Shown piece after piece: positions 40,787-49,153 of a stretch of 64,000 nt of DNA (positions are counted from its first letter, which is position 1; every line of letters begins with the position of its first letter). The translations under genes were made by a program, and so were the position numbers. The stretch covers positions 4,340,001 to 4,404,000 of the forward strand of contig NZ_LT992502.1 in NCBI RefSeq assembly GCF_900324475.1, read 5' to 3'. This DNA is from Enterobacter bugandensis (lineage in GTDB: Bacteria > Pseudomonadota > Gammaproteobacteria > Enterobacterales > Enterobacteriaceae). The notes beneath the pieces are model-generated. The model made no database searches. It was not told the DNA's origin and saw nothing but the letters and a program-made list of their open reading frames with translations.

Positions 40787-41024
40787 AATTAAGAATCTCA
40801 TTATCACCACGCTGAATCTGGACGAGCTTACCGCAGAGGATATTGATACCGATGCCGCGCTGTTTGGCGACGGGCTGGGTCTCGACTCTATCGACGCGCT
40901 GGAGCTGGGTCTGGCGGTGAAAAACCAGTATGGCGTGGTGCTTTCTGCCGAAAGCGAAGAGATGCGCCAGCACTTCTTTTCCGTCGCCACCCTGGCGTCC
41001 TTTATCCACGCCCAACGCGCCTGA
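40767..41024 (+). CDS. apeE: Acyl carrier protein, first of two
   Basis: An 85-residue acidic four-helix protein with the phosphopantetheine site GLGLDSIDALELG, Ser41. The DSID (rather than DSLD) motif and the LFGDGLGLDSI context are typical of the pigment and fatty-acid-like clusters. ATG codons occur at 40764 and 40767; AGGA at 40756-40759 is better spaced for the second. It should be converted to holo-form by AcpT at the end of the cluster. Confidence 0.9.
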   Translation: MQALYLEIKNLIITTLNLDELTAEDIDTDAALFGDGLGLDSIDALELGLAVKNQYGVVLSAESEEMRQHFFSVATLASFIHAQRA

Positions 41025-41034
41025 GATGTGAACT

Positions 41035-41286
41035 ATGACCGAACAAGAAACCATTTATCAGGAAGTCTGCGGCCTTCTGACCAAACTCTTTGAAATCGAC
41101 CCGCAGGACATTACGCCCGAAGCCCGTCTTTACGAAGACCTGGAGCTGGACAGCATTGACGCGGTGGACATGATTGTCCATCTCCAGAAGAAAACCGGTA
41201 AGAAAATCAAGCCGGAAACCTTCAAATCGGTTCGTACCGTTCAGGATGTGGTAGACGCCGTCGAACAGCTGCTGCGCGAAGAGTAA
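41035..41286 (+). CDS. apeF: Acyl carrier protein, second of two
   Basis: The 83-residue carrier protein has the modification site EDLELDSIDAVDM, Ser40, and a lysine-rich helix III (QKKTGKKIKPETFKSV). It differs clearly from the first ACP, which suggests that each serves a different partner (for example starter loading and elongation). Ten bases separate the two genes. Which ACP carries the growing chain cannot be told from the sequence. Confidence 0.92.
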   Translation: MTEQETIYQEVCGLLTKLFEIDPQDITPEARLYEDLELDSIDAVDMIVHLQKKTGKKIKPETFKSVRTVQDVVDAVEQLLREE

Positions 41287-41292
41287 GACACC

Positions 41293-41880
41293 GTGCGTGG
41301 TGGACGGACGTTCCCGGTCATCCCACTTCTGACGGGGCTGATGCTGCTGGCGTGGCCCTTCCTGATTGGATTTGGGCTGACGCATAACAGCCTGCCGTGG
41401 CTGCTGCCGGTGATGGCGCTGCTGTTGCTGCTGCGGCTGCGTCAGGCGCGGCGTAACACCGGCCCGATGCGGTATGTGGTGCAGTGCGTGGCGCTGGCGG
41501 GGATCGCGCTCTGCGCGGCAAGCTACCTGCTGAAAACCCACCAGTGGCTGCTGTTTTACCCTGTGGTCGTTAATCTTGTGATGCTCGCCGTCTTCGGCGG
41601 TTCGCTCTGGACAGCGATGCCGCTGGTCGAACGCCTGGCGCGCTTACGTGAGCCAAATTTGCCGCCGGAGGGCGTGCGCTATACCCGCAGGGTGACCCTC
41701 GTCTGGTGCGGATTTTTCATCGGCAACGGGGCGATGGCGCTGTATACCGTCCTGCACGGCGACATGCACCTGTGGACGCTGTGGAACGGTATGGTGGCTT
41801 ACATCCTGATGGGGACGCTGATGGCGGCAGAGTGGCTGGTGCGCCAGCGGGTGATAAAAAAAGAGATGCAGAATGACTAA
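41293..41880 (+). CDS. apeG: COG4648-type inner membrane protein of the APE cluster
   Basis: The 195-residue protein starts at GTG 41293, six bases after the second ACP, and has about five hydrophobic segments (for instance PLLTGLMLLAWPFLIGFGL and LLFYPVVVNLVMLAVFGGSL). No catalytic motif is visible. Members of this family occur next to the ACP and ligase genes of pigment clusters and may anchor the enzymes or take part in export. The end overlaps the start of the ligase gene by eight bases. Confidence 0.82.
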   Translation: MRGGRTFPVIPLLTGLMLLAWPFLIGFGLTHNSLPWLLPVMALLLLLRLRQARRNTGPMRYVVQCVALAGIALCAASYLLKTHQWLLFYPVVVNLVMLAVFGGSLWTAMPLVERLARLREPNLPPEGVRYTRRVTLVWCGFFIGNGAMALYTVLHGDMHLWTLWNGMVAYILMGTLMAAEWLVRQRVIKKEMQND

Positions 41881-43234
41881 CCCCCTTCCGCTGGGCCAGT
41901 GGTTAAACGCGCCCCGCCCTGACGACACGCCCGTCGCCTGGCTCGACGATCGTACCTGGACGCTGGGCCAGCTGCGCCACGACGTGACGTTACTGGTCGA
42001 CACCCTGCGTCAGCAGGAAGGCGAGCGCTGGGCGCTGTGCTTTGAAAACAGCTACTTGTTTATTGTTGCGCTGCTGGCCTCGCTGCATGCTGGTAAAACG
42101 CCGGTCATTCCCGGCCATAGCCGCGTTTCGCTGCTTGAGGAGCAGCAGCCGCTGTTTAGCGGCGTCCTGAGCGATCGGTCCCTCGATATTGACGGGCAGC
42201 TGATTGTGGTAGCCTCCCGCCACCAGACGATCGCCCGCTGGGTACCCCTGCCGGAGATTAACGAAAACCGCTTCGTCGAGCTGTTCACCTCCGGCTCCAC
42301 GGGAACGCCGCGCCGGGTGGTTAAGCACATCGTCAGCCTGGATCGCGAAGCCCGCCTGCTGGCTGACCGCTTCGGCGAACGCCTGGCTGGCTGTAGCGTT
42401 GTGGCCTCCGTCGTCCCGCAACATCTCTATGGCCTGACATTTCGCATCGTACTGCCGATGGCGATGGGCCTGCCGCTGCATGCCGCGATGCTCTACTACG
42501 CAGAGCAGCTGGCCGCCCTTCCTCATGACCGGCATTACCTGTTCATCAGCAGCCCGGCGTTCCTGAAGCGCCTGGATACCGAACTGGCCGCGCCGCCCGT
42601 CAGGATGCTGATTTCCGCGGGCGGAATGCTGCCCTGGCGTGACGTCTCCGCCACGGTTGGCTGGCTTAACATCTGGCCGGACGAAATTTATGGCAGCACC
42701 GAAACCGGGATCCTCGCCTGGCGCCATCGCGTGGAAGATAACCTGCCGTGGCTACCCTTCCCCGGCGTAAACTTCCATCAGGAAGATGACGCCTGCCGCG
42801 TCACTTCGCCACTTATCCATGAGGCTGAAGGACTCCAGCTGGACGATATCCTCCACTTCGACAGTGAGGGGCTGTTTAGCATCGCCGGTCGTCGCGGGCG
42901 GGTGGTCAAAATTGAAGAAAAGCGCATCTCGCTTAACGAGATCGAGCGTCGCCTGCTGGAGCTTGACGGCGTTTGCGAGGCGGCTGCGCTGCCGGTTACG
43001 CGCGGGGGCCGTCAGGGGATTGGCGTCCTGCTGGTGCTGGATGAGGCGGTTCGTCAGCGCTGGCATCTGCAGGATAAAAAAGCCCAGGAGTTCGCCTGGC
43101 GACGCGCCCTGCTGCCGTGGCTTGAGCCGGTCGCCGTTCCACGCTACTGGCGCATTGTCGATGAGATGCCGGTAAACAGTATGAACAAGCGTGTCTATGC
43201 GCAGTTAGAGGAGTTATTTCATGAAAATTCATGA
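41873..43234 (+). CDS. apeH: Aryl/acyl-ACP ligase (ANL adenylation enzyme)
   Basis: A 453-residue AMP-forming ligase. The phosphate-binding loop LFTSGSTGTPRRVVKH lies at residues 137-152, IYGSTETGILAWR is the A5 motif, and NSMNKRVYAQL near the C-terminus carries the catalytic lysine. It is shorter than acyl-CoA synthetases, as known for ligases that load carrier proteins. In APE synthesis it would activate the aromatic starter (4-hydroxybenzoate in published systems) and load an ACP. No ammonia lyase is encoded in the cluster, so the starter must come from elsewhere, for example chorismate lyase. Confidence 0.87.
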   Translation: MTNPLPLGQWLNAPRPDDTPVAWLDDRTWTLGQLRHDVTLLVDTLRQQEGERWALCFENSYLFIVALLASLHAGKTPVIPGHSRVSLLEEQQPLFSGVLSDRSLDIDGQLIVVASRHQTIARWVPLPEINENRFVELFTSGSTGTPRRVVKHIVSLDREARLLADRFGERLAGCSVVASVVPQHLYGLTFRIVLPMAMGLPLHAAMLYYAEQLAALPHDRHYLFISSPAFLKRLDTELAAPPVRMLISAGGMLPWRDVSATVGWLNIWPDEIYGSTETGILAWRHRVEDNLPWLPFPGVNFHQEDDACRVTSPLIHEAEGLQLDDILHFDSEGLFSIAGRRGRVVKIEEKRISLNEIERRLLELDGVCEAAALPVTRGGRQGIGVLLVLDEAVRQRWHLQDKKAQEFAWRRALLPWLEPVAVPRYWRIVDEMPVNSMNKRVYAQLEELFHENS

Positions 43235-43574
43235 AATCGAGCGCCATCAGGCACAACCGGAGAAGCTGGAGATCGTGTTGCATCTCGACGCCTCTCTGTT
43301 CTGGTTTCAGGGCCATTTTGCCGTACAGCCGCTGCTGCCCGGCGTTGCGCAGCTTGACTGGGTGATGCACTACGCAACGACTTTACTGGCACCGGGCTAC
43401 CGCTTTCACAGCATTCAAAACGTGAAGTTCCAGGCGCCTCTGCTGCCGGAAACCACGGTGACGCTGGTGCTTGAGTGGCATGCCGGGCGCAAACTGCTGA
43501 CCTTCAGCTACCTGCGTCATGACGGAGCTGAACGCCATACCGCCAGCAGCGGGAAAATTCGTCTATGTCAGTAA
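43221..43574 (+). CDS. apeI: Hot-dog fold 3-hydroxyacyl-ACP dehydratase, short form
   Basis: The 117-residue protein has the FabA/FabZ-type segment FWFQGHFAVQPLLPGVAQLD, with the likely catalytic His32. It would form trans double bonds from the hydroxyacyl intermediates. It overlaps apeH by 14 bases and apeJ by 10. A second, longer dehydratase (apeP) is in the cluster, and the two may act together. Confidence 0.85.
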   Translation: MKIHEIERHQAQPEKLEIVLHLDASLFWFQGHFAVQPLLPGVAQLDWVMHYATTLLAPGYRFHSIQNVKFQAPLLPETTVTLVLEWHAGRKLLTFSYLRHDGAERHTASSGKIRLCQ

Positions 43575-45256
43575 CCTTCCGCCCCTGCGTGCTGATCCCG
43601 TGCTACAACCACGGCGCCACGATGGCCAGCGTGCTGTCGCGCCTCTCGCCGTTTGGCCTGCCGTGCCTGGTGGTGGATGACGGCAGCGAAGCCGCCACCC
43701 GCCAGGAGCTTGAGCGGCTGGCGGCGGAGCAGCCGCAGATGACGCTGGTCCGTCTGGCACAAAACGCCGGCAAAGGTGCCGCGGTCATCAGGGGGCTGGA
43801 GGAGTGCGCGCGTGCGGGCTATACCCACGCCCTGCAGGTGGACGCGGACGGCCAGCATGCCATCGAAGATATTCCCAAAATGCTTGCGCTGGCGGAGCGC
43901 CACCCGGACGCGCTGATTTCCGGCCAGCCCATTTACGATGATTCTATCCCGCGCTCGCGGCTCTACGGGCGCTGGGTCACCCACGTCTGGGTATGGATTG
44001 AGACCTTATCCCTGCAGCTTAAAGACAGCATGTGCGGCTTTCGGGTCTACCCGGTCTCGCCCACGCTGCGGCTCGCCGCGCGTGAAACGCTCGGTAAACG
44101 GATGGACTTTGACACCGAAGTGATGGTCCGTCTCTACTGGCAGGGCAACACCAGCGTCTTTCTGCCCACCCGCGTGACCTATCCGCAGGACGGGTTGTCC
44201 CACTTCGACGCGTTGAAAGATAACGTGCGGATCTCTCTGATGCATACCCGGCTGTTCTTCGGCATGCTTCCGCGCATTCCCGGCCTGCTCTTCCGTCGAC
44301 GCGGCCAGCACTGGGCGCAGCAGGACGAGGTTAAAGGCCTGTGGGGCATGCGCCTGATGCTGCGCATCTGGCAGCTGCTGGGGCGGCGGGCGTTTACCGT
44401 GCTGCTGTGGCCGGTGATCGGCGTCTACTGGCTTATCGCGCGTCCAGCACGGCAGGCTTCGCGGCAGTGGATTGCACGGGTGAAGCAGGTGCTGATACAG
44501 CGGAACATGCCTGTTCCAGCACGGCTCAACAGCTTTTTCCATTTCATGCGCTTCGGCAACGCGATGCTGGACAAAGTCGCCAGCTGGCGCGGCGAGCTGA
44601 AGTTTAAGCGCGACGTGGTCTTTGCTCCCGGCGCGAGCGAAACGCTTAATATCGCGGCGCCGCAGGGCAAGCTGCTGCTGGCCTCGCATCTTGGCGACGT
44701 AGAAGCCTGCCGGGCGCTGGCCCAGCTGGACGGCAGCAAAACCATCAACGCCCTGGTCTTCAGCGAGAACGCCCGGCGTTTTAAGCAAATTATGAGCGAA
44801 ATGGCGCCCCAGGCCGGCGTGAATTTGATGTCGGTCACCGACATCGGCCCGGACACCGCCATTGCCATCAAAGAGAAGCTTGAGCGCGGAGAATGGGTCG
44901 CGATCGTGGGCGACCGCATCGCCGTCAACCCGCAGCGTGGCGGCGAGTGGCGGGTGATCTGGAGCCCGTTCATGGGCCAGCCCGCACCGTTCCCTCAGGG
45001 GCCGTTTATCCTGGCCTCCATCCTGCGCTGTCCAGTGGTATTGATTTTCGCCCTGCGCCAGCAGGGTAAGCTCGTCCTGCACAGCGAGCCGTTTGCCGAC
45101 CCGCTGATCCTGCCGCGCGGGGAACGCCAGCAGGCGCTGCAGGCTACCGTCGATCGCTACGCGCAGCGGCTGGAGCATTACGCCCTGATGTCGCCGCTCG
45201 ACTGGTTTAATTTTTTCGATTTCTGGCATCTGCCAGAGTCCAGAGAGAAGGAGTAA
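43565..45256 (+). CDS. apeJ: Fusion of family 2 glycosyltransferase and LpxL-type acyltransferase
   Basis: This 563-residue protein joins two enzymes. Residues 1-245 are a GT-A glycosyltransferase (VLIPCYNHGATMASVL start, acidic metal motif VDADGQH at 92-98, and the downstream SMCGFRVYP). Hydrophobic segments around 275-300 resemble membrane anchoring. Residues 320-563 resemble the lipid A lauroyl/myristoyl acyltransferases, with the HX4E motif HLGDVE (His375, Glu380), IVGDRIAV and FPQGPFILA. It may transfer the polyene or a sugar-linked lipid to its carrier. Such fusions are known in APE clusters. GTG and ATG alternatives were not needed; ATG 43565 overlaps apeI. Confidence 0.85.
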   Translation: MSVTFRPCVLIPCYNHGATMASVLSRLSPFGLPCLVVDDGSEAATRQELERLAAEQPQMTLVRLAQNAGKGAAVIRGLEECARAGYTHALQVDADGQHAIEDIPKMLALAERHPDALISGQPIYDDSIPRSRLYGRWVTHVWVWIETLSLQLKDSMCGFRVYPVSPTLRLAARETLGKRMDFDTEVMVRLYWQGNTSVFLPTRVTYPQDGLSHFDALKDNVRISLMHTRLFFGMLPRIPGLLFRRRGQHWAQQDEVKGLWGMRLMLRIWQLLGRRAFTVLLWPVIGVYWLIARPARQASRQWIARVKQVLIQRNMPVPARLNSFFHFMRFGNAMLDKVASWRGELKFKRDVVFAPGASETLNIAAPQGKLLLASHLGDVEACRALAQLDGSKTINALVFSENARRFKQIMSEMAPQAGVNLMSVTDIGPDTAIAIKEKLERGEWVAIVGDRIAVNPQRGGEWRVIWSPFMGQPAPFPQGPFILASILRCPVVLIFALRQQGKLVLHSEPFADPLILPRGERQQALQATVDRYAQRLEHYALMSPLDWFNFFDFWHLPESREKE

Positions 45257-45259
45257 AGG

Positions 45260-45682
45260 GTGCTGACCGATCCCCGCTTTACGACTGAAGTTGAGATCAC
45301 CGTTCCGTTCCACGACGTCGATATGATGGGTGTGGTCTGGCACGGCAACTATTTCCGCTACTTTGAGATCGCCCGCGAGGCGCTGCTCAATCAGTTTGAC
45401 TATGGCTATCGCCAGATGAAAGCCTCCGGCTACGTCTGGCCCGTTGTCGACACGCGGGTGAAATACCGCGATGCGGTGACCTTTGAGCAGCGCATTCGCG
45501 TTCGCGCGCAGATTGAAGAGTATGAAAACCGCCTGCGCATTGCCTATCAAATTTTCGATGCGCAGACCGGCAAACGCACCACCACCGGCTACACCATCCA
45601 AGTGGCGGTGGAAGAAGCCACCCGCGAAATGTGCTTTGTCAGTCCGGCAGTACTGTTTGAACGTATGGGAGTCACGCCATGA
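45260..45682 (+). CDS. apeK: 4HBT family thioesterase
   Basis: A 140-residue hot-dog thioesterase starting at GTG 45260, with GGAG 10 bases upstream. The active-site signature HDVDMMGVVWHGNYFRYFE places the catalytic aspartate at residue 21 and His28, as in YbgC/FadM-type enzymes. It could release the aryl polyene from the ACP or clear stalled intermediates. It lies three bases after apeJ and overlaps apeL by four. Confidence 0.87.
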   Translation: MLTDPRFTTEVEITVPFHDVDMMGVVWHGNYFRYFEIAREALLNQFDYGYRQMKASGYVWPVVDTRVKYRDAVTFEQRIRVRAQIEEYENRLRIAYQIFDAQTGKRTTTGYTIQVAVEEATREMCFVSPAVLFERMGVTP

Positions 45683-46284
45683 AATGGTTGCCTTTGCTGG
45701 CGCTGCTCGTCAGCCCGCTGGTCAGCGCCGTGACGCTGGATGAACTGCAGCAGCGTTTCACCGAGCAGCCCGTTGTGCGCGCGCACTTCGAACAGGTCCG
45801 CACGATAAAAGATATGCCGCAGCCGCTGCGCTCGCAGGGCGAGATGCTGATCGCCCGCGACAGCGGCCTGCTATGGGATCAAAAAGCGCCGTTTCCAATG
45901 ACGCTGCTGCTGGACGACAAGCGGATGGTTCAGGCGATCAACGGCCAGCCGCCGCAGACCATCACCGCCGAAAATAATCCGCAGATGTTCCAGTTCAACC
46001 ACCTGCTGCGGGCCCTGTTCCAGGCCGACCGCAAGGTGCTGGAAGAGAACTTCCGCATCGATTTTAAAGACCTGGGCGCGGGCCGCTGGTCGCTGGTGCT
46101 TACCCCAAAAACGACGCCGCTGGACAAGATTTTCGCCACCCTCGATCTGGGCGGCGCGACCTATCTTGAGACGATCCGCCTGAACGACAGGCAGGGCGAC
46201 CGTACCGATATCGCCCTTTCAAACCACCAACTGACGCCCGCCAGCCTGACCGATGACGAACGCCAACGCTTTGCCGCACCGTAA
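45679..46284 (+). CDS. apeL: LolA-like periplasmic carrier
   Basis: The 201-residue product has a signal peptide (MKWLPLLALLVSPLVSA) and a LolA/LolB-like half-barrel domain. Matching features are LDELQQRFTEQPVVRAHFEQ at the N-terminus and the repeated TLDLGGATYLETIRLNDRQG near the end. Because it sits between a thioesterase and an MMPL exporter, it is likely to bind the hydrophobic pigment or its lipid in the periplasm rather than lipoproteins. This role is inferred. Confidence 0.83.
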   Translation: MKWLPLLALLVSPLVSAVTLDELQQRFTEQPVVRAHFEQVRTIKDMPQPLRSQGEMLIARDSGLLWDQKAPFPMTLLLDDKRMVQAINGQPPQTITAENNPQMFQFNHLLRALFQADRKVLEENFRIDFKDLGAGRWSLVLTPKTTPLDKIFATLDLGGATYLETIRLNDRQGDRTDIALSNHQLTPASLTDDERQRFAAP

Positions 46285-48577
46285 ATCCCTGCGCCCGGCG
46301 CTGCTGTGGGCCACGGTATGTCTGGTTATGCTGGGCGTGCTGCTGTCGCTGCTGCCCGGCGCGCGGCTGAACAGCAGCGTGCTGGCCATGCTGCCGAAGC
46401 AGACGCTGGGGGCGATCCCTCCGGCGCTCAACGACGGGTTTATGCAGCGTCTCGACCGCCAGCTGGTCTGGCTGGTCAGCCCCGGCAAAGAACCCGATCC
46501 GCGCGTGGCGCAGCAGTGGCTTGAACTGCTGCACAGCAGCGACGCGCTCCGCGAGGTCAAAGGCCCGATGGACGCCGCCGGGCAAAAGGCCTGGGGAGAG
46601 TTCTTCTGGCAGCACCGCAACGGGCTGATTGATCCGGCCACCCGTGCCCGCCTGCAAAACGGCGGAGAAGCGCAGGCGCAGTGGATTTTATCCCAGCTCT
46701 ATTCCGCCTTCTCCGGCGTCAGCGGTAAAGAGCTGCAAAACGATCCGCTGATGCTGATGCGCGGCTCGCAGCTCGCCCTGGCGCAAAACGGCCAGAAGCT
46801 GCGGCTGATGAACGGCTGGCTGGTCACGCAAGATGAAGCGGGAAACTACTGGTATCTGCTGCACGGCGAACTGGCGGGCTCGTCATTTGATATGCAGCAG
46901 ACCCACCGGCTCGTGACGACGCTTAATGCGCTGCAACAGACGCTGAAAGCGCGTTACCCGCAGGCGCAGCTGCTTTCGCGCGGGACGGTGTTCTACAGCG
47001 ATTATGCCAGCCAGCAGGCTAAACGCGACGTCTCAACGCTGGGCATCGCCACCCTGCTTGGGGTGATCCTGCTGATCGTGGCGGTGTTCCGCTCTCTACG
47101 CCCGCTGCTGCTGAGCGTGCTCTCCATTGCCATCGGCGCGCTGGCGGGCACGGTGGTGACGCTGCTGCTCTTTGGCGAACTGCACCTGATGACGCTGGTG
47201 ATGAGCATGAGCATCATCGGTATTTCGGCCGACTATACGCTTTACTACCTGACCGAACGGATGGTGCACGGCGCGGATCACTCCCCCTGGCAAAGCCTGG
47301 CCAAAGTGCGCAATGCGCTGCTACTGGCGCTGCTGACGACCGTCGCCGCCTACCTGATTATGATGCTGGCCCCCTTCCCCGGGATCCGCCAGATGGCGGT
47401 ATTTGCCGCGACGGGGCTGAGCGCCTCCTGCCTGACGGTGATTTTCTGGCATCCGTGGCTGTGCCGGGGTTTGCCGGTGCGCCCGGTTCCCTTTATGGTC
47501 CTGATGTTGCGCTGGCTGGCCGCCTGGCGACGCAGTAAAAAACTGTCCGTTGGTCTGCCCGTCGCGCTGGCGCTGCTCTCCGCCGTGGGAATGAGCACCC
47601 TGAAGGTGGACGACGACATCGCCCAGCTGCAGGCGCTGCCGAAAGATATTCTGGCGCAGGAGAAAACCATTACCGCCCTGACCGGCCAAAGCGTCGATCA
47701 GAAATGGTTTGTGGTGCACGGCGCTTCTCCCCAGCAAACGCTGGAGCGGCTGGAAGCCTTTACTCCCGCGCTGGCCGAGGCGCAAAAGGCGGGGGATCTC
47801 ACCCGCTGGCGCACCCTGCCGCTGAACTCGCTGGCCCGCCAGAAAAGCGACCTTGCGCTGCTGCGGAACGCCGCGCCTGCGGTGACGAACGTGCTGAAAA
47901 GCGCAGGGCTCAACGCCGTTTCCCCCAATCTGGACGCCATGCCGGTCAGCGTGGACGCGTGGCTTGAAAGTCCGGCCAGCGAGGGCTGGCGCCTGCTCTG
48001 GCTGACCCTGCCCGATGGGGAAAGCGGCGTGCTCGTGCCGGTGGACGGCGCAAAAAACAGCGCGGCGCTCGGTGAGCTGGCCGCGCGCTATGACGGCGTC
48101 GTCTGGGTGGACCGCAAGGCCAGCTTTGACAGCCTGTTTGCCCTCTACCGCACGCTGCTGACGGGGCTACTGTTTGCGGCGCTGGCGGTGATTGCCTGCG
48201 GGGCGATACTGCGCCTCGGCTGGCGCAAAGGGCTGATAAGCCTGGTGCCGTCCGCACTGTCGCTGAGCTGCGGGCTGGCCGCGCTGGCCGCAACGGGCCA
48301 CCCGGTAAATCTGTTTTCACTGCTGGCGCTGGTACTGGTGCTCGGCATTGGCATTAACTACACGCTGTTCTTCAGCAACCCGCGCGGTACGCCGCTGACT
48401 TCGATGCTGGCGATTACCCTGGCCATGATGACCACCCTGCTGACGCTGGGCATGCTCGTCTTCAGCGCCACCCAGGCTATCAGCAGCTTTGGTATTGTGC
48501 TGGTGAGCGGTATTTTCACCGCCTTCCTGCTGGCACCCCTGGCGATGCCGGATAAGAAAGAGAGAAAACGTAAATGA
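46253..48577 (+). CDS. apeM: MMPL/RND-type exporter of the APE cluster
   Basis: A 774-residue membrane protein with two symmetrical halves, each with one N-terminal helix, a large periplasmic domain and five helices. The first bundle has LLGVILLIVAVFRSLRPLLLS and SMSIIGISADYTLYYLTERM; the second has LALVLVLGIGINYTLFFSNP. The paired IGISADYTLYY and LGIGINYTLFF segments are the proton-relay-like motifs of MMPL transporters. It is the probable exporter of the pigment or its lipid conjugate across the inner membrane. The start overlaps apeL by 32 bases, and its end overlaps apeN. Confidence 0.87.
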   Translation: MTNANALPHRKSLRPALLWATVCLVMLGVLLSLLPGARLNSSVLAMLPKQTLGAIPPALNDGFMQRLDRQLVWLVSPGKEPDPRVAQQWLELLHSSDALREVKGPMDAAGQKAWGEFFWQHRNGLIDPATRARLQNGGEAQAQWILSQLYSAFSGVSGKELQNDPLMLMRGSQLALAQNGQKLRLMNGWLVTQDEAGNYWYLLHGELAGSSFDMQQTHRLVTTLNALQQTLKARYPQAQLLSRGTVFYSDYASQQAKRDVSTLGIATLLGVILLIVAVFRSLRPLLLSVLSIAIGALAGTVVTLLLFGELHLMTLVMSMSIIGISADYTLYYLTERMVHGADHSPWQSLAKVRNALLLALLTTVAAYLIMMLAPFPGIRQMAVFAATGLSASCLTVIFWHPWLCRGLPVRPVPFMVLMLRWLAAWRRSKKLSVGLPVALALLSAVGMSTLKVDDDIAQLQALPKDILAQEKTITALTGQSVDQKWFVVHGASPQQTLERLEAFTPALAEAQKAGDLTRWRTLPLNSLARQKSDLALLRNAAPAVTNVLKSAGLNAVSPNLDAMPVSVDAWLESPASEGWRLLWLTLPDGESGVLVPVDGAKNSAALGELAARYDGVVWVDRKASFDSLFALYRTLLTGLLFAALAVIACGAILRLGWRKGLISLVPSALSLSCGLAALAATGHPVNLFSLLALVLVLGIGINYTLFFSNPRGTPLTSMLAITLAMMTTLLTLGMLVFSATQAISSFGIVLVSGIFTAFLLAPLAMPDKKERKRK

Positions 48578-49152
48578 ACGCTGTTTATCGCGCCGTCGCG
48601 CTGGCCGCGGCGCTGCTGCTGGCAGGCTGCAGCCATTCGACCGATACCAAAGAGACGCGGCCTCAGGCCTGGCTTCAGCCTGGCACCAAAGTCACTCTGC
48701 CGCCGCCCGGCATCAGCCCGGCGGTAAGCTCCCAGCAGCTGCTGACCGGCAGCTTTAACGGGCAAACGCAGTCCCTGCTGGTGATGCTCAACGCGGATGC
48801 GCATAAGGTCACGCTGGCTGGCCTCTCTTCCGTGGGCATTCGCCTGTTCCTGGCAACGTACGACGAGAGCGGTATTCATACCGAGCAGTCGATCGTCGTG
48901 CCGCAGCTGCCGCCCGCCAGCCAGGTGCTGGCCGACGTGATGCTCAGCCATTGGCCGATTAGCGCCTGGCAGCCGCAGTTGCCGAAGGGCTGGACGTTAA
49001 CGGACAATGGCGATCGGCGCGAGCTGCGCAACGCCAGCGGCAAGCTGGTGACGGAGATTGTCTACCTCCAGCGCAAAGGCAAGCGCGAGCCGATCAGCAT
49101 CGAGCAACACGTATTCAAATACCACATCACCATTCAATATCTGGGTGACTGA
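48574..49152 (+). CDS. apeN: DUF3261 lipoprotein
   Basis: The 192-residue protein has a lipoprotein signal (MNAVYRAVALAAALLLAGC, acylated Cys19). The remainder resembles DUF3261/LolB-like lipoproteins, with NGQTQSLLVMLNADAHKVTL and the ending KYHITIQYLGD. With the LolA-like ApeL it would make a carrier/receptor pair for placing the product in the outer membrane. Sorting residues after the cysteine are Ser-His, compatible with the outer membrane. Confidence 0.83.
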   Translation: MNAVYRAVALAAALLLAGCSHSTDTKETRPQAWLQPGTKVTLPPPGISPAVSSQQLLTGSFNGQTQSLLVMLNADAHKVTLAGLSSVGIRLFLATYDESGIHTEQSIVVPQLPPASQVLADVMLSHWPISAWQPQLPKGWTLTDNGDRRELRNASGKLVTEIVYLQRKGKREPISIEQHVFKYHITIQYLGD

Positions 49153-49153
49153 G

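Noticed and set aside
44006..45601. 531-residue minus-strand open frame across apeJ and apeK
   Set aside because: Antisense to two well-supported genes and compositionally biased; no motif recognised.
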